Shown: positions 36,383 to 47,418, numbered from the stretch's first letter. The stretch is DNA of 64,000 nt from Gracilibacillus timonensis (GCF_900086715.1 NZ_FLKH01000012.1:1302001-1366000), one strand, 5' to 3'. The notes: generated from the letters alone by a model not told the origin. Program-made: numbers and translations.

Positions 36383-37381
36383 CTACTCTTCTTCCTCCAG
36401 TAAATCTGCGAACAATCCGTAGACAAAGGCATGGGGATCAAAAGTCTCCAAGTCTGTCATCTTCTCTCCTAGCCCGACTAATTTTACCGGTGTACCTAAT
36501 TCATTTCGAATCGCCAGTACAATTCCACCCTTGGCCGTACCATCCAGTTTCGTCAATACAATACCAGATACATTGGTAGCCTCGGCAAATGTCTTTGCTT
36601 GGCTTAACGCATTCTGCCCTGTGGTCGCGTCTAATACCAATAAGACTTCATGTGGAGCGTTCGGTATCTCCCGTTCGATGACACGCTTGACCTTAGACAA
36701 TTCATTCATTAAGTTGACCTTGTTCTGTAAACGGCCGGCTGTATCACATAACAAAACGTCGACACCACGGGATTTTGCCGCACGGATACCGTCATAAATC
36801 ACAGCTGCGGGATCACTGCCCTCACTATGTTTAATCACATCCACTCCTACACGGTTCCCCCATTCGCTTAATTGCTCGATAGCTCCCGCTCGAAAGGTAT
36901 CACCTGCTGTTAAGAGCACCTCTTTCCCCTCTTCTTTCAGTTGATGAGCGAGCTTACCAATGGTCGTTGTTTTACCAACACCATTGACACCGACGAATAA
37001 AATCACGGTTAATTCATCTTGCTGTATATTTAGTGAGGTATCATCTTCACTGTCTCCTTCACCTTGGTAAATATCCACTAGCTTTTCAGAGATGACACCT
37101 TTAACTTCCGAGGTATCCTTAATATTACGTCTTTTGACTTCCATCTCTAGCTCCTCGATTAAATCCATCACCGTCGTCACACCGACATCCGCTGCAATAA
37201 GAATTTCTTCTAAATCCTCGAAGAATTCTTCATCTACTTTTCGATAGCGAGCTACCAAGTCGTTAATTTTTTCGGAAAAACTTTTGCGTGTTTTGGTCAA
37301 GCCTTCTTTATACTTATCGGAAACTTCCTCTTGTTGTTCCTTTGATGTGAATTTTTCCTTCCACTTTTTCAAAAAGCTCAA
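36383..37381 (-). CDS. ftsY: Signal recognition particle receptor FtsY
   Basis: FtsY is the membrane-associated receptor GTPase that docks the SRP. The 332-residue protein has a short charged N-terminus, the N domain, and the SRP-type GTPase domain with FVGVNGVGKTTTIGKLA at about residue 133. DTAGRLQNKVNLM, LTKLDGTAKGG and GLGEKMTDLETFDP follow. It starts 18 bases after smc and belongs to the same operon. Confidence 0.98.
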   Translation of the reverse strand: MSFLKKWKEKFTSKEQQEEVSDKYKEGLTKTRKSFSEKINDLVARYRKVDEEFFEDLEEILIAADVGVTTVMDLIEELEMEVKRRNIKDTSEVKGVISEKLVDIYQGEGDSEDDTSLNIQQDELTVILFVGVNGVGKTTTIGKLAHQLKEEGKEVLLTAGDTFRAGAIEQLSEWGNRVGVDVIKHSEGSDPAAVIYDGIRAAKSRGVDVLLCDTAGRLQNKVNLMNELSKVKRVIEREIPNAPHEVLLVLDATTGQNALSQAKTFAEATNVSGIVLTKLDGTAKGGIVLAIRNELGTPVKLVGLGEKMTDLETFDPHAFVYGLFADLLEEEE

Positions 37382-37399
37382 ACTAATTCCCCCTTCAAC

Positions 37400-40300
37400 T
37401 TATGCTTCCAGTAATTCAGGTGCTTCCTCCAGTTTAACCGAAACCAGACGTGATACACCTGATTCTTGCATCGTTACCCCGTATAGAACATCTGACTCTT
37501 CCATCGTACCTTTGCGGTGGGTAATCACGATAAACTGGGTATGTTTACTGTAATTTTTTAAATATTGAGCAAAGCGAGCCACGTTTGCTTCATCTAAGGC
37601 GGCCTCTACCTCATCCAATACACAAAATGGTACAGGCCTTACCCGCAGAATAGCGAAAAGCAGGGCGATAGCCGTCAAAGCTCGTTCTCCTCCCGATAGT
37701 AGACCGAGCTGCTGCAGTTTCTTACCAGGCGGCTGTGCAATAATATCTACACCTGTTTCTAATAATTGCTTGGGATCGGTGAGCTTTAATTCAGCATGTC
37801 CACCACCAAATAAGCGCTGGAATACGATGCTAAATTGCTCTTTGATTTGTGAGAAAGTTTCATCAAATCGGCTTGACATTTCTTCATCCATTTCAGCAAT
37901 GATCTCGTAAAGCGTCCGTTTGGCATTCACCAAATCGGTCTGTTGTGTCGTCAAAAATTCATGGCGTTCTTTAATGCGATCATATTCTTCAATGGCACCA
38001 ATGTTAACGACACCCAGTTCATCCATTGATTTTTTGATTAATTTCACTTGCTGTTTGGCCTGCTCCATATCATCTGGCTGTGAATAATCCGCTTTGGCTT
38101 TTTCAAATGTCAATTGATACTCTGTTTCCAACCTTTGCAATCGATGTTCTAAATCGATGTCCTTACGGTTATATTGCATTTCCTCTTGCTGCATCTCTTG
38201 TTGCAACATGCTTTCTTCCCGTTTTGCCTGTTTCAAGGATTCCTCTAAAATTTGCGTGTGCTCCTGCGTTTTGGTTCTGTCTGTTCGAATCTGTTGTACC
38301 TTTTCTTGCAAGGCATCTTTTTCAGTGCGTTTTTCTTTTATGTTATGGTCGATTTCTTCCTCGGTTTGTTGGCTATCTTTTACGTCGATCAATTGCTGTA
38401 ACTGTTGCTGCTTTTGCTTGATTGTTTCCTTTACATCCGTCCATTCGGCCTTTGTATATTCAACCTTTTCGCTTTGATTAGCAAGCTGGCTTCTTCGTTC
38501 AGCTTGTTTGATCTCCAAATCATGAAGCTGTTGCTGCAATTCTTGTTCCTTTGCTGCAAAATTTTTATGTTGCTCGGTCGCCTGTTCAATTTGACTGTTT
38601 AGGTCTTTGATTTCCTGCTCTAAACGAACAAGCTCTTGCTCTATAGCGGCGGATTGTGTTTCTAATTGGGAACGATCCCTTTCCTGCTGAAGCTTATCCT
38701 GATCGTACATGGATAATTGGTTATTAAGATGATCTAAGGAAAGCTTGCCTTCTGTAAAATTGTTTTTGCTTGTCTGTACCTTGTCTTGCAGGTGATTTAC
38801 TTGTCCTTCCAAATCCTCCCGTTCTTGTTTTAATTCATCCAAGCTAGATTTTTGTGCCTGAATTTGCTGCTCATAGTCTTGAACGCGAGTTTGGTATTCT
38901 TCATACTTTGTGGTCAACGTCTTTAATTCGCGATCTCTGGTAAATAAGGATTGCTTATTCTTCTTTTTAGCTCCACCTGACATCGAACCACCTGGATTCA
39001 CGACATCACCGTCTAATGTTACAATTCGGTATTTACGACCCGTTACTTGTGCTAGTTTATTGGCAGCCTTGAGTGAGCTAGCGACCACGACATTGCCTAA
39101 AAGTGCTTGCATAACAGACTGGTAGATTGGATCACATTGCACCAAATCAACCGCAATTCCAACAAATTCATCTTGCTGCTTTAAGGTTTGCTGGACGGTA
39201 TGGGGAATCTGCTTCCCTCTCATTGATTCCATTGGTAAAAAGGTAGCACGCCCTTTATTGGTTTTCTTTAACCAGCCAATCGCTGACCGGGCAGATTGCT
39301 CTGTATCCACCACAACATGCTGAGCTTGAGCCCCTAATGCCGTTTCCATTGCTTCCACATACTGTTCTTCAAATGAAACCAGTTCAGGAATGGCCCCATG
39401 GATGCCAGTAAGTTGCTGCTGGTCACGTGCCTTTAATACTTCCTTCACTCCAAAATAAAACCCTTGAAAATCCTCTTTGAGATCCTCCAGCATTTCTTTT
39501 TTAGATTTTAAGTTTTCGACCATTTGGTAACCCTTGTATAGTTTTTGCTGCATATCTTCTAATAATTGATTTTCGCTGATAATCTTGCGGTCTGTTGTGG
39601 CACAGGCAGTTTGCAGCTTTTGTAAAGCTTCTTCCTCCTGTTGATAACTTTTCTCAGCCTCTGCTACTCTTTTTTGTAGAGACAGCCGCTCTTCATCTAA
39701 CTTTTCCCATTTCGAAGATTCCAGGCTTTGCTTTCCTTCCATTTTTTCCAGTTGCTGCTGAATAGATCCTTTTTCGTTTCTTTTGGCGGCCTGTTCGTTT
39801 AACAGTTCGATGTAATCCGCCTTCATTGATTCAATATCTTGCTCCAAGGTGTTCTTTCCTTTGTATAATTCCTGCTCCATTTCTTTACGTTGTTTCGTAA
39901 ACAGACTCTGATCTTGTTTGTATTGCGTTAACTGCTGCGTTTCCGTTTCTAACTGATCTGCCAATGCCTGTTCTTTTTGTTGACTACTGGTAATTTCTTG
40001 CTCCAATTTCTCCTTATTTTCTGAAAAATGTTGCAGTCGTTCATGAAAAATTTTCTTGTTTCCTTCCAGGTTTTCTAGTTCCTGTGTAAGAATAAGCAAA
40101 GATTCATGTAGGCGATTAATCTCATCATCCATCTCTTGTATTTGTCGTTTGGATGCTTCCACTTCCAGTTCCTGCTTATCTATCCAGGCTTGTTTATCCT
40201 GATGTTGTTGTTTTTGCTGTCGCAGTTTCTGCTGCGATTCATTCATTTCTTGGTTCAACACATCAATTTCTTTGACCAAGAGCCCCACTTCCACATTAGT

Positions 40301-40966
40301 TAAACGTTCTTTTTGCGCCACATACTCTTTGGCAATCGCTGCTTGCTGTTCCAACGGCTCTAGTTGCCCGTTAATTTCATAAATAATGTCTTCCACTCGA
40401 TTTAGATTTTCTTGTGTTTCCGCTAATTTATACTCGGCTTGTTTTTTTCTGTTTTTATATTTGAGAACTCCTGCTGCCTCTTCGAATATAACACGCCGTT
40501 CTTCGGATTTTGAGCTGAGTATCTCCTCCACCTTACCCTGGCTAATAATAGAGAAGGCTTCCCTGCCTAATCCCGAATCCATAAATAGTTCGGTGATATC
40601 CTTTAATCGGCATGGCTGTTTGTTAATCAAAAATTCACTCTCACCTGAACGGTAAACTTTTCTCGTAACGCTTACCTCATGGTAATCTACTGGTAAACGA
40701 TTATCTGAGTTATCTAAGATAAGAGTCACTTCAGCCACATTTAACTGTTTACGTGTTTCACTGCCTTGAAAGATAATATCCTCCATCTTGGCACCACGTA
40801 ACGATTTGGCTGATTGTTCACCCAATACCCAACGAATGGCGTCTGTTATATTACTTTTACCGCTGCCATTTGGTCCGACTACGGCTGTTACACCGGGTAC
40901 AAAATCCACTTTGCATCGTTCGGCGAAGGACTTAAATCCAACGGTATCTAGTTGTTTTAGGTACAT
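37400..40966 (-). CDS. smc: Chromosome segregation ATPase SMC
   Basis: SMC forms the condensin-like ring that organises and segregates the chromosome together with ScpA and ScpB. The 1188-residue length matches B. subtilis (1186). The N-terminal ATPase half has Walker [17 protein letters not shown] at about residue 32. Two very long Gln/Glu-rich coiled coils (about 170-500 and 680-1000) flank the hinge (about 515-660, including [16 protein letters not shown]). The C-terminal half has the signature [15 protein letters not shown] and Walker [14 protein letters not shown]. The ribosome site (GGGG) is weak. A lipoprotein gene and a DUF1128 gene now separate it from rnc. Confidence 0.98.
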   Translation of the reverse strand: MYLKQLDTVGFKSFAERCKVDFVPGVTAVVGPNGSGKSNITDAIRWVLGEQSAKSLRGAKMEDIIFQGSETRKQLNVAEVTLILDNSDNRLPVDYHEVSVTRKVYRSGESEFLINKQPCRLKDITELFMDSGLGREAFSIISQGKVEEILSSKSEERRVIFEEAAGVLKYKNRKKQAEYKLAETQENLNRVEDIIYEINGQLEPLEQQAAIAKEYVAQKERLTNVEVGLLVKEIDVLNQEMNESQQKLRQQKQQHQDKQAWIDKQELEVEASKRQIQEMDDEINRLHESLLILTQELENLEGNKKIFHERLQHFSENKEKLEQEITSSQQKEQALADQLETETQQLTQYKQDQSLFTKQRKEMEQELYKGKNTLEQDIESMKADYIELLNEQAAKRNEKGSIQQQLEKMEGKQSLESSKWEKLDEERLSLQKRVAEAEKSYQQEEEALQKLQTACATTDRKIISENQLLEDMQQKLYKGYQMVENLKSKKEMLEDLKEDFQGFYFGVKEVLKARDQQQLTGIHGAIPELVSFEEQYVEAMETALGAQAQHVVVDTEQSARSAIGWLKKTNKGRATFLPMESMRGKQIPHTVQQTLKQQDEFVGIAVDLVQCDPIYQSVMQALLGNVVVASSLKAANKLAQVTGRKYRIVTLDGDVVNPGGSMSGGAKKKNKQSLFTRDRELKTLTTKYEEYQTRVQDYEQQIQAQKSSLDELKQEREDLEGQVNHLQDKVQTSKNNFTEGKLSLDHLNNQLSMYDQDKLQQERDRSQLETQSAAIEQELVRLEQEIKDLNSQIEQATEQHKNFAAKEQELQQQLHDLEIKQAERRSQLANQSEKVEYTKAEWTDVKETIKQKQQQLQQLIDVKDSQQTEEEIDHNIKEKRTEKDALQEKVQQIRTDRTKTQEHTQILEESLKQAKREESMLQQEMQQEEMQYNRKDIDLEHRLQRLETEYQLTFEKAKADYSQPDDMEQAKQQVKLIKKSMDELGVVNIGAIEEYDRIKERHEFLTTQQTDLVNAKRTLYEIIAEMDEEMSSRFDETFSQIKEQFSIVFQRLFGGGHAELKLTDPKQLLETGVDIIAQPPGKKLQQLGLLSGGERALTAIALLFAILRVRPVPFCVLDEVEAALDEANVARFAQYLKNYSKHTQFIVITHRKGTMEESDVLYGVTMQESGVSRLVSVKLEEAPELLEA

Positions 40967-41104
40967 ATATAAAACCCCTATTTCAAAATCATCTATTTGA
41001 AAAAAATTTAATTAACACTTTGCTTTTCAATTCATTTATTTTATCATAAAGACTAGAGTTAGAGAAGAAAGTTTTATTAAATATGACATTAGGAGTGTAA
41101 AGAC

Positions 41105-41332
41105 ATGAGTTTAGAAGAACAAACACAGGAAAATTTGACGTATATCATTCGCGAAATGGGTAAAATGTTACAAGTGGTGAATGATTCGATCATGAACCCT
41201 GATGACTATCATTTGGAGAATTATGCGGAATTGAAAGAATTATATGATTTGTTAAAACAGAAAGGCCAGTTAACGGTAGCTGAAACGCATGCCTTTATTG
41301 ACGAATTAAAGAATTATCGCAAATCTTCCTAA
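41105..41332 (+). CDS. DUF1128/UPF0435 family protein
   Basis: A 75-residue cytoplasmic, acidic, all-helical protein on the opposite strand to its neighbours. The sequence pattern (NLTYIIREMGKMLQVVN, IMNPDDYHLENYAELKELYD, and a C-terminal DELKNYRK) fits the UPF0435 (DUF1128, YfkK-like) family of Bacillaceae, whose function is unknown. AGGAG lies 9 bases before the ATG. In B. subtilis the family member yfkK is elsewhere, so its place between rnc and smc is a local rearrangement. Confidence 0.8.
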   Translation: MSLEEQTQENLTYIIREMGKMLQVVNDSIMNPDDYHLENYAELKELYDLLKQKGQLTVAETHAFIDELKNYRKSS

Positions 41333-41412
41333 GTCATTAGACATAGACATTTTTCTGACTTACTTGATGGTTATATGTGTTAAGAATAATCGGTCTTGCT
41401 TTACATGCCGTG

Positions 41413-41535
41413 CAGCTGAAACGCTATTTCAGACATGACGGTTGTCATCGCGAACTTTGACGATAAACATTTGATTCTTTTGAGGAAAGAAACGACAGTG
41501 GTTCACATACCAAAACGCGATGACAATCACACGGT
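41413..41535. repeat. Inverted repeats in the gap after the DUF1128 gene
   Basis: A 13-base arm GGTTGTCATCGCG (starting near 41440) is matched by CGCGATGACAATC about 75 bases later (one mismatch). A smaller hairpin CTGAAA-cgcta-TTTCAG lies just before. No coding signal was found. It could be part of a transcription stop or a mobile-repeat remnant; nothing supports either strongly. Confidence 0.4.
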
Positions 41536-41581
41536 TATTCTTGAGTACTGAATGACATTTTTGCAGAATATTCCCGTTTTA

Positions 41582-42298
41582 CTAAATACCCGTTTGAACT
41601 TCTTCTGGAATCTCGATATCTTCTATTTCATTTACTTGATCATATTCCAATGAAATATTCATCTCCAATTCATTGTTGCCGCTTTCTGCAAAAATCGTAT
41701 AATCCAGATTTTCAATATAATGATCCTGTTGATGAATATCAATAACCAGTTCCAGCGTTACATCTTCGTCGACACGAAAGCCGGTTAATTGAACACTAAA
41801 CGGTCCCTCAAAAGCATCATATATCGATTGATCAAAACCACTATAACTAATTTGATAGGTGTCGCCGCTATTATCAAATTCCACAAGCTCTTCTACATTT
41901 TCCAATACCGAAACCACTGTTTCATAATCAGGTTCAAAATTGGCCATTTCAGAAGTTACCGGCTGTTCCGTCCATGCTCCTTCACCTTGCTTGACAAACG
42001 CCTCATCTTGCACACGATAAATTTCGGTACTAGTTTCTGTACCCTCCTGCTTAGAACTAAAAAGCTGATGAATTGCGATGGGGTCTTCTATCAAGGTTAC
42101 TTGCCCATTCATAGTAGAGCTGTCATTTGCTATATCAGACTTTATATCAATATCGATACCAAAATCCGCAAAATAACTCTCTACCTGATCCGGTGATTGC
42201 AGCGCCTTTTCCAATACTTCTTGCTTACTTTCATTACCAGAACAGGCGGTAATAACAAAGATAATTCCAATCATAAAAACGATAAATAATTTCTTCAC
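41582..42298 (-). CDS. Putative lipoprotein (DUF6612-like)
   Basis: A predicted secreted lipoprotein of 238 residues. The start is GTG (VKKLFIVFM), 12 bases after GGAGGAAG; the reading frame is open much further up, but through a terminator hairpin. A signal peptide (about 1-18) ends in the lipobox VITAC, with Cys19 as the lipidated residue. The mature part is acidic and beta-rich (TMNGQVTLIEDPIAIHQLF, then TEIYRVQDEAFVKQGEGAW). It resembles the DUF6612-type lipoproteins of Bacillaceae, structurally LolA/LppX-like. Function unknown. It is absent from this position in B. subtilis. Confidence 0.75.
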   Translation of the reverse strand: MKKLFIVFMIGIIFVITACSGNESKQEVLEKALQSPDQVESYFADFGIDIDIKSDIANDSSTMNGQVTLIEDPIAIHQLFSSKQEGTETSTEIYRVQDEAFVKQGEGAWTEQPVTSEMANFEPDYETVVSVLENVEELVEFDNSGDTYQISYSGFDQSIYDAFEGPFSVQLTGFRVDEDVTLELVIDIHQQDHYIENLDYTIFAESGNNELEMNISLEYDQVNEIEDIEIPEEVQTGI

Positions 42299-42341
42299 TC
42301 CACTTCCTCCTCGCTGTATATTAATTCCAGATATATTCCAG

Positions 42342-42374
42342 TAAAAGGATGGGTAATTAATACCCATCCTTTTC
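42342..42374 (-). terminator. Rho-independent terminator after rnc
   Basis: A perfect stem (GGATGGGTA and TACCCATCC, 5-base loop) with T residues on both sides, so it can work in either direction. It lies about 130 bases beyond rnc and just before the lipoprotein gene. A second hairpin with arms CAGAAAAG/CTTTTCTG lies about 20 bases nearer to rnc. Confidence 0.75.
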
Positions 42375-42505
42375 TTTCTATTGGAGGTGAATTCGCACAC
42401 AGAAAAGGCGCTCTTCTTTTCTGAAGGGCAACCGATTTCTGACTTAGCATGGGGCTTCATAGATAACCCACTCTCTTATACATTTACTTGCACTTAAGGT
42501 TGACA

Positions 42506-43192
42506 CTATTCATTCAGACGATCCAGTGCCTGCTTTGCAGCCCGCTGTTCGGCTTCCTTCTTGGTACGTCCTACACCTTTACCTATTATTTTGCTGTTTA
42601 TAGTGACAACTGCAAAAAATTCACGGTCATGGGCAGGGCCTTTTTCATCGACAATTGCATATTCCACGATACGATTTTTGTGTTGTTGAATCGTCTCTTG
42701 CAGCTGACTTTTATAATCCATCGTATGCGAAAAAGCACCGGTTGATATTTCCGGATAGACATGCTGTTTTAAAAATTTGATTACCGGCTGATAACCCTGA
42801 TCTAAATACAAGGCACCAATAAACGCCTCAAACACGTCTGCCAAAAGGGCTGGACGATTCCTGCCACCAGTTATTTCTTCGCCTCTCCCTAGTAAAATAT
42901 AGTGGCTAAATCCAAGAGATTCTGCGAACCTTACTAAAGCTGGCTCACATACAATCGAAGCTCTTAATTTGGTCAAATCACCTTCTTCTAATTCATCAAA
43001 TTCACGAAAAAGATATTGTGATACACCCAATTCTAATACCGCATCGCCCAAGAATTCCAATCGCTCGTTATCAACCAAATCTTTTCTCCGGTGCTCATTC
43101 ACATAGGATGAATGTGTAAACGCTTGACGAAGTAGTTCTTCATCGTTAAAAGTGATCTCTAAATCTGCTTGTAATTGCTTAAAATCAGACAT
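42506..43192 (-). CDS. rnc: Ribonuclease III
   Basis: RNase III cleaves double-stranded RNA, including rRNA precursors and the small cytoplasmic RNA. The 228-residue protein has the catalytic signature [16 protein letters not shown] at about 41-56 and the second acidic cluster [21 protein letters not shown]-terminal dsRNA-binding domain contains [28 protein letters not shown] precedes the ATG. The usual next gene, smc, is displaced by two inserted genes. Confidence 0.97.
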   Translation of the reverse strand: MSDFKQLQADLEITFNDEELLRQAFTHSSYVNEHRRKDLVDNERLEFLGDAVLELGVSQYLFREFDELEEGDLTKLRASIVCEPALVRFAESLGFSHYILLGRGEEITGGRNRPALLADVFEAFIGALYLDQGYQPVIKFLKQHVYPEISTGAFSHTMDYKSQLQETIQQHKNRIVEYAIVDEKGPAHDREFFAVVTINSKIIGKGVGRTKKEAEQRAAKQALDRLNE

Positions 43193-43282
43193 CTTTTCAC
43201 CTCCTACTTGATTTTTTTGAATTCTGCTGTTATCGCTTTTTTCTTGTAATACAAGGAAGGATAGCTTTCTCCTCTTTGTTAG

Positions 43283-43314
43283 AAAAAGGGGCCCTTGAAT
43301 AAGCCCCTTTTTTT
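43283..43314 (-). terminator. Rho-independent terminator after acpP
   Basis: A perfect 10-bp stem (AAAAAGGGGC and GCCCCTTTTT) with a 10-base loop, 12 bases beyond the acpP stop. The T-run is part of the stem arm in the minus direction. Confidence 0.85.
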
Positions 43315-43325
43315 CCTCTTACCGT

Positions 43326-43559
43326 CTATTGATTGCTGTCTATGTAAGATACAGCATCGCCTACTGTAGCAATTTTTTCTGCATCTTCATCGGCAATTTC
43401 CATATCGAATTCATCTTCTAGTTCCATCACTAGTTCTACAACATCAAGAGAATCCGCCTCTAAATCATCTTTAAATGAAGCTTCAGGTGTTACTTTATCT
43501 TCATCAACGTCTAGACGATCGACAACGATTTGTTTCACTTTTTCGAAAGTATCTGCCAT
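43326..43559 (-). CDS. acpP: Acyl carrier protein
   Basis: ACP carries the growing fatty acyl chain on a phosphopantetheine arm. The 77-residue acidic protein contains the attachment Ser in [19 protein letters not shown] at about residue 37. AAAGGAGGTGA precedes the ATG. It lies after fabG with a 163-base gap that may hold a separate promoter, allowing acpP to be made in excess of the other fatty acid enzymes. Confidence 0.97.
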   Translation of the reverse strand: MADTFEKVKQIVVDRLDVDEDKVTPEASFKDDLEADSLDVVELVMELEDEFDMEIADEDAEKIATVGDAVSYIDSNQ

Positions 43560-43598
43560 TTCCCGTCACCTCCTTTCAAGGTTGTGTGCGTTTATCGC

Positions 43599-43628
43599 AG
43601 TATAGCCGAGTGGTGCATCCTCAAGTAA
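43599..43628 (-). promoter_or_regulatory. Possible acpP promoter
   Basis: TTACTT, 18 bases, TATACT on the minus strand, about 40 bases before the acpP start. The -35 match is weak. Confidence 0.35.
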
Positions 43629-43722
43629 TAGGAATTCATGGCATATTTATCCGAAAGACCTAACTGTCAGTCTGCGAGGGATAATGAGCGCTATACATCT
43701 TGATAATTCTCACTTTATCCTA

Positions 43723-44463
43723 CTACATAACCATGCCGCCATCAACCTGAATTGTTTGTCCTGTTACATAATTGGCTTGTTCAGAAGCAAGAAACATGGC
43801 TACGTTGGCTACATCTTTCGCCTCACCAAGTTTATTCAATGGGATTAGTCCAAATATTTGCTCTTTTTGTTCTTCGGTCAATTGATCCGTCATTTCAGTA
43901 GCAATAAATCCTGGTGCTACAGCGTTCACCAAAATATTACGAGCCGCTAACTCCTTAGCTGTTGTTTTGGTTAAACCGATTACGCCAGCCTTCGCTGACA
44001 CATAATTGGCTTGGCCTGGGTTACCACTAATCCCTACAACAGAGGAAATATTAATGATACGTCCGCTTTTTTGTTTCATCATTTGGCGGGTAACTGCCTT
44101 GGTACACAGGAAGACACCCTTCAGATTAATATCAATCACATCGTCAAAATCGGCTTCGCTCATGCGCATTAACAGGTTATCACGGGTAATGCCCGCATTA
44201 TTAACCAAGATATCAAGACGACCAAAGGTTTTGGTCGTTTCCTTTACCATTGATTTTACCTCTTTTTCTTTACTGACATTCGCCTTTATTTTAATGGCTT
44301 CCCCGCCGAATTGCTTGATTTCATCGACTACTTGCTGTGCTTTTTCCTCACTGCCTGAGTAGTTTACTATAACCTTTGCACCGTTTTTAGCAAAAGTAAG
44401 GGCAATCTCCCGCCCAATACCACGAGAAGCACCGGTAATAAGAGCAACTTGACCATTTAACAT
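43723..44463 (-). CDS. fabG: 3-oxoacyl-[ACP] reductase FabG
   Basis: NADPH-dependent reduction of the 3-ketoacyl-ACP in fatty acid elongation. The 246-residue short-chain dehydrogenase has the cofactor motif [13 protein letters not shown] at about 9-21, NNAG, and the catalytic Ser, Tyr and Lys in [17 protein letters not shown] and [10 protein letters not shown]. It ends DGGMVM. It starts 3 bases after fabD in the FapR-controlled operon. Confidence 0.96.
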   Translation of the reverse strand: MLNGQVALITGASRGIGREIALTFAKNGAKVIVNYSGSEEKAQQVVDEIKQFGGEAIKIKANVSKEKEVKSMVKETTKTFGRLDILVNNAGITRDNLLMRMSEADFDDVIDINLKGVFLCTKAVTRQMMKQKSGRIINISSVVGISGNPGQANYVSAKAGVIGLTKTTAKELAARNILVNAVAPGFIATEMTDQLTEEQKEQIFGLIPLNKLGEAKDVANVAMFLASEQANYVTGQTIQVDGGMVM

Positions 44464-44466
44464 TGA

Positions 44467-45411
44467 TTATTCCTCCTTCATCCATTCTATAAATGCCTGT
44501 AATGTTGGCACATCTTGTACGGAAAAAGTCTTGGTTCTTCTATGAATTTTTTTCACGAGACCAGATAACACCTTGCCGCTTCCTACTTCTACGATGGCAT
44601 CAAGATCTTCGTTTACTAATTGCTCCAATATCTCTTGAAAGCGTACTGGCGAATAGAGTTGCTCCACCAATAATTGCTTAATCTGTGCGTTGTCCGTTAC
44701 TTGTTTGGCCGTTACATTGGCATAGACTGGAATATTAGCATCAGACCAGTTTACTGCAGCGATTTCCTTTGCCAAATCCGCAGCAGCAGGTTTCATCAGA
44801 CTAGAGTGAAACGGTCCACTTACAGATAGCGGTAATACACGTTTTGCCCCAGCTTCTTTTAACCGTCCTACCGCCGTATCTATTCCTGTTCGGGTACCCG
44901 AAATTACGATTTGACCAGGACAATTTAAGTTAGCAAGCTCTACTACTTCACCAGTCTCTTTCTGAATAGCTTGCAGTTCACTATGTAAGGTGCCTTGTTC
45001 CATTCCTAAGACGGCTGCCATGGCACCCTTACCAGCAGGGTAGGCATGCTCCATTAACTTCCCACGTTGATGCACGAGACTCACAGCATCTTCCACTGCT
45101 AACGCATCCGCAGCAACCAAGGCGCTATATTCTCCTAGGCTGTGCCCGCTTGTTTGCACCGGCCGGATGCCTTCTTCTGCTAGTAAACTCGTTAATGCCG
45201 TACTTACTAACAGCAAAGCAGGTTGGGTATATTCTGTCTTTGTTAATGTCTCTTCCGGTCCGTCAAACATGATGGATGTTAAATCAAAGCCAAGACGCTG
45301 ATCGGCCGAATCAAATAATGCCTTCACTGTATCATAGGTTTCATATAAATCTTTTCCCATTTCAACGGCTTGTGAACCTTGCCCCGGATAGATAAATGCT
45401 ACTTTTTTCAT
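44467..45411 (-). CDS. fabD: Malonyl-CoA:ACP transacylase FabD
   Basis: Transfers malonyl from CoA to ACP. The 314-residue protein has FIYPGQGSQAVEMGKDLY at the start, the nucleophile Ser in SGHSLGEYSALVAAD at about residue 90, the carboxylate-binding Arg in LVHQRGKLMEHAYP, and the catalytic His in SVSGPFHSSLMKPAA. It lies 3 bases after plsX. Confidence 0.96.
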   Translation of the reverse strand: MKKVAFIYPGQGSQAVEMGKDLYETYDTVKALFDSADQRLGFDLTSIMFDGPEETLTKTEYTQPALLLVSTALTSLLAEEGIRPVQTSGHSLGEYSALVAADALAVEDAVSLVHQRGKLMEHAYPAGKGAMAAVLGMEQGTLHSELQAIQKETGEVVELANLNCPGQIVISGTRTGIDTAVGRLKEAGAKRVLPLSVSGPFHSSLMKPAAADLAKEIAAVNWSDANIPVYANVTAKQVTDNAQIKQLLVEQLYSPVRFQEILEQLVNEDLDAIVEVGSGKVLSGLVKKIHRRTKTFSVQDVPTLQAFIEWMKEE

Positions 45412-45414
45412 CTC

Positions 45415-46419
45415 TTATTCCTCCTCACCTGTCACCTTCATTTGTTGGACGTCTTCTGTAATCTTACGAATAACGTCTTTTTCCACAATACGGATAGTTT
45501 GTCGAATCGCACTGTAAACGGCTTGATGATTGGAAGAACCATGTGCCTTCACAACTGGGGCAGATAGACCAAATAACGCAGCACCACCATATTCAGAGTA
45601 ATCTAATTGATCCTTCAGTCCCCTAAGTTCATTTTTCGCAAGTGCTGCAGCGATTTTTGTTTTCGTATTCGTCATCAGTTTATCCTTCACCATCGAGAAA
45701 AGAGTAAGTGCCGTTCCCTCTGTTGTTTTCAAAGCAATATTGCCGCTGAAGCCGTCGGTAACTACTACATCAGCTACCCCTTGAAGCAGATCACGAGCTT
45801 CCACATTGCCAACAAAGTTTATCGGTAATTCGGATAAAAGATGATAAGCCTTCTTCGTTAATTCATTTCCTTTACCCACTTCTGTCCCAACATTTAACAA
45901 GCCAACCTTTGGCCGTTCCACTTGTCCTACTTTTTCCATATAGATGGATCCCATTAAACCGTATTGCTGCAAGTGTTGTGGTTTGGCGTCAACATTGGCA
46001 CCTACATCCAACAGCAAGAAGCCTTGACCATCCACTGTTGGAAGGGTTGGACTTAAAGCTGGACGATCAATCCCTTTGATTCTACCCACAATAAATAAAC
46101 CGGCACTCATCAATGCTCCAGTGTTTCCAGCAGATATACAGGCGTCTGCTCTTCCTTCTTTCACCTCATTGGCCATTAAGACAAGAGAGGCTTGCTTTTT
46201 TTTACGAACCGCCTTAACGGGTTCATCTTCACTTGTAATCTTTTCTTCCGTATGAATCACAGAAATCGCAGAATGATCCTCCAAATGTTCTTTTATTTTG
46301 GCCTCATCGCCGATTAAGGTAATCTGTAAGTCAGCAAATTCTTTAACCGCCTTTACAGCACCTAATACCAGCTCTTTCGGGGCATGATCACCGCCCATGG
46401 CGTCTATCGCTAGTCTCAT
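45415..46419 (-). CDS. plsX: Phosphate acyltransferase PlsX
   Basis: PlsX makes acyl-phosphate from acyl-ACP, the acyl donor for PlsY in phospholipid synthesis. The 334-residue protein has the family motifs [46 protein letters not shown] and [13 protein letters not shown]. Its start overlaps the fapR stop by 4 bases (ATGA). Confidence 0.96.
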   Translation of the reverse strand: MRLAIDAMGGDHAPKELVLGAVKAVKEFADLQITLIGDEAKIKEHLEDHSAISVIHTEEKITSEDEPVKAVRKKKQASLVLMANEVKEGRADACISAGNTGALMSAGLFIVGRIKGIDRPALSPTLPTVDGQGFLLLDVGANVDAKPQHLQQYGLMGSIYMEKVGQVERPKVGLLNVGTEVGKGNELTKKAYHLLSELPINFVGNVEARDLLQGVADVVVTDGFSGNIALKTTEGTALTLFSMVKDKLMTNTKTKIAAALAKNELRGLKDQLDYSEYGGAALFGLSAPVVKAHGSSNHQAVYSAIRQTIRIVEKDVIRKITEDVQQMKVTGEEE

Positions 46420-47000
46420 GCTTGATTCCCTTCTTTCTCTTGATTAGATCGAAACATCTCAAATACTCCAGTGAAGACAACTTCATTGTCCACTTGACTT
46501 TGTACTTCTACTACAGTACGTTTTTGTTTCCTTTCTGTATCGAGCACCCTCGCCTTGGCAATGACTCGCTCCCCTTGTACTACTTGTCGTTCAAAGGTAA
46601 TATTGGCGTTTGCGGTAAGCGCCAGTTCATCATTGATAAGCGCAACGGCTAATGAATTAGCTTGTGCAAACAAATGGTGCCCACGTGCAATCTTATTTCG
46701 TGAAAAGACATGCTCTGGTGTAATCTCTAACATCGAAATAGCGCGGTCATCCAATTCCAAATCGATTATTTCTCCGATCACTTCATCAATCGGCAGTGAT
46801 TTGACCGTTTCATTCCAATTATAGGTTGCCATTGATTTAATTCTTTCTCGCAATTCCGGAATATTCAACTCCATTCGATCAAGCCGAATCGTTTGAATAC
46901 TTACTTGAAATTGCTCAGCCAGTGCTTCGTCTGTGATAAAGGGTTTTGCTTGAATAGTCTCCTGTAATAAACCTTGCCTTTCCTTTTTTGATCTCCTCAT
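46416..47000 (-). CDS. fapR: Fatty acid biosynthesis transcriptional repressor FapR
   Basis: FapR represses the fatty acid and phospholipid genes and releases DNA when it binds malonyl-CoA or malonyl-ACP. The 194-residue protein has a DeoR-type N-terminal helix-turn-helix ([19 protein letters not shown], about 28-46) and a C-terminal hot-dog effector domain. GGAG precedes the ATG by 8 bases. It leads the operon fapR-plsX-fabD-fabG and is probably autoregulated from the distant FapR box after recG. Confidence 0.95.
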   Translation of the reverse strand: MRRSKKERQGLLQETIQAKPFITDEALAEQFQVSIQTIRLDRMELNIPELRERIKSMATYNWNETVKSLPIDEVIGEIIDLELDDRAISMLEITPEHVFSRNKIARGHHLFAQANSLAVALINDELALTANANITFERQVVQGERVIAKARVLDTERKQKRTVVEVQSQVDNEVVFTGVFEMFRSNQEKEGNQA

Positions 47001-47153
47001 CTATTACACTCCATGTCATGCTCCTTAGTATCCAGCTAATCCCACTGTACATTAGAGCCGCTATACAGGGACATTTCGATACCATCTTTTCTAACTAGCT
47101 GGTGTAAACAGCTGGAAGATCCTTTCTAAGAAGACTGAACGTTATTTTCAAGA

Positions 47154-47372
47154 TCTAACAGCCAGTAACGGCCCGATTGGTTCAACTAACATTCAGTGAA
47201 AGATCCACTGAATGAAGTTTCACTTTATCGCAGTGTAACTGGCTGGTAAGACCACCTTTTCAAACATAAAGAAGGCTCAATGTTTCTTGGTACGAGGTCT
47301 AACAGCCAGTAACGGCCCGATTGGTTCAACTAACATTCAGTGAAAGATCCACTGAATGAAGTTTCACTTTAT
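47154..47372. repeat. Tandem 144-bp repeat in the fapR leader
   Basis: Two identical 75-base cores (47154-47228 and 47298-47372) start 144 bases apart; the 69 bases between and before them are related but diverged. Each core contains a perfect 9-bp hairpin (CATTCAGTG and CACTGAATG, 7-base loop) and a TAACAGCCAGTAAC block. The linker block GTAACTGGCTGG can pair with that block, giving a long second stem. The remaining bases of this 424-base gap hold only the promoter and operator listed below. Confidence 0.85.
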
Positions 47373-47385
47373 GACTAGGTACTAA
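47369..47385 (-). promoter_or_regulatory. FapR operator
   Basis: The minus-strand sequence TTAGTACCTAGTCATAA matches the FapR consensus TTAGTACCTGGTACTAA, as I recall it, at 14 of 17 positions. The left half-site is exact. It overlaps the expected transcription start of the promoter directly upstream, a classic repressor position. Confidence 0.75.
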
Positions 47386-47389
47386 TAGT

Positions 47390-47418
47390 AATATATAATA
47401 CCACTAGAGATTATGCAA
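47390..47418 (-). promoter_or_regulatory. Sigma-A promoter of fapR-plsX-fabD-fabG
   Basis: TTGCAT, exactly 17 bases, TATATT on the minus strand, beginning 7 bases after the recG stop. The predicted start near 47383 gives a leader of about 380 bases before fapR. Confidence 0.75.

Noticed and set aside
47154-47372. CRISPR array in the fapR leader
   Set aside because: Only two units, 75-base identical cores, related rather than unique spacers, and no cas genes. It is a tandem repeat.
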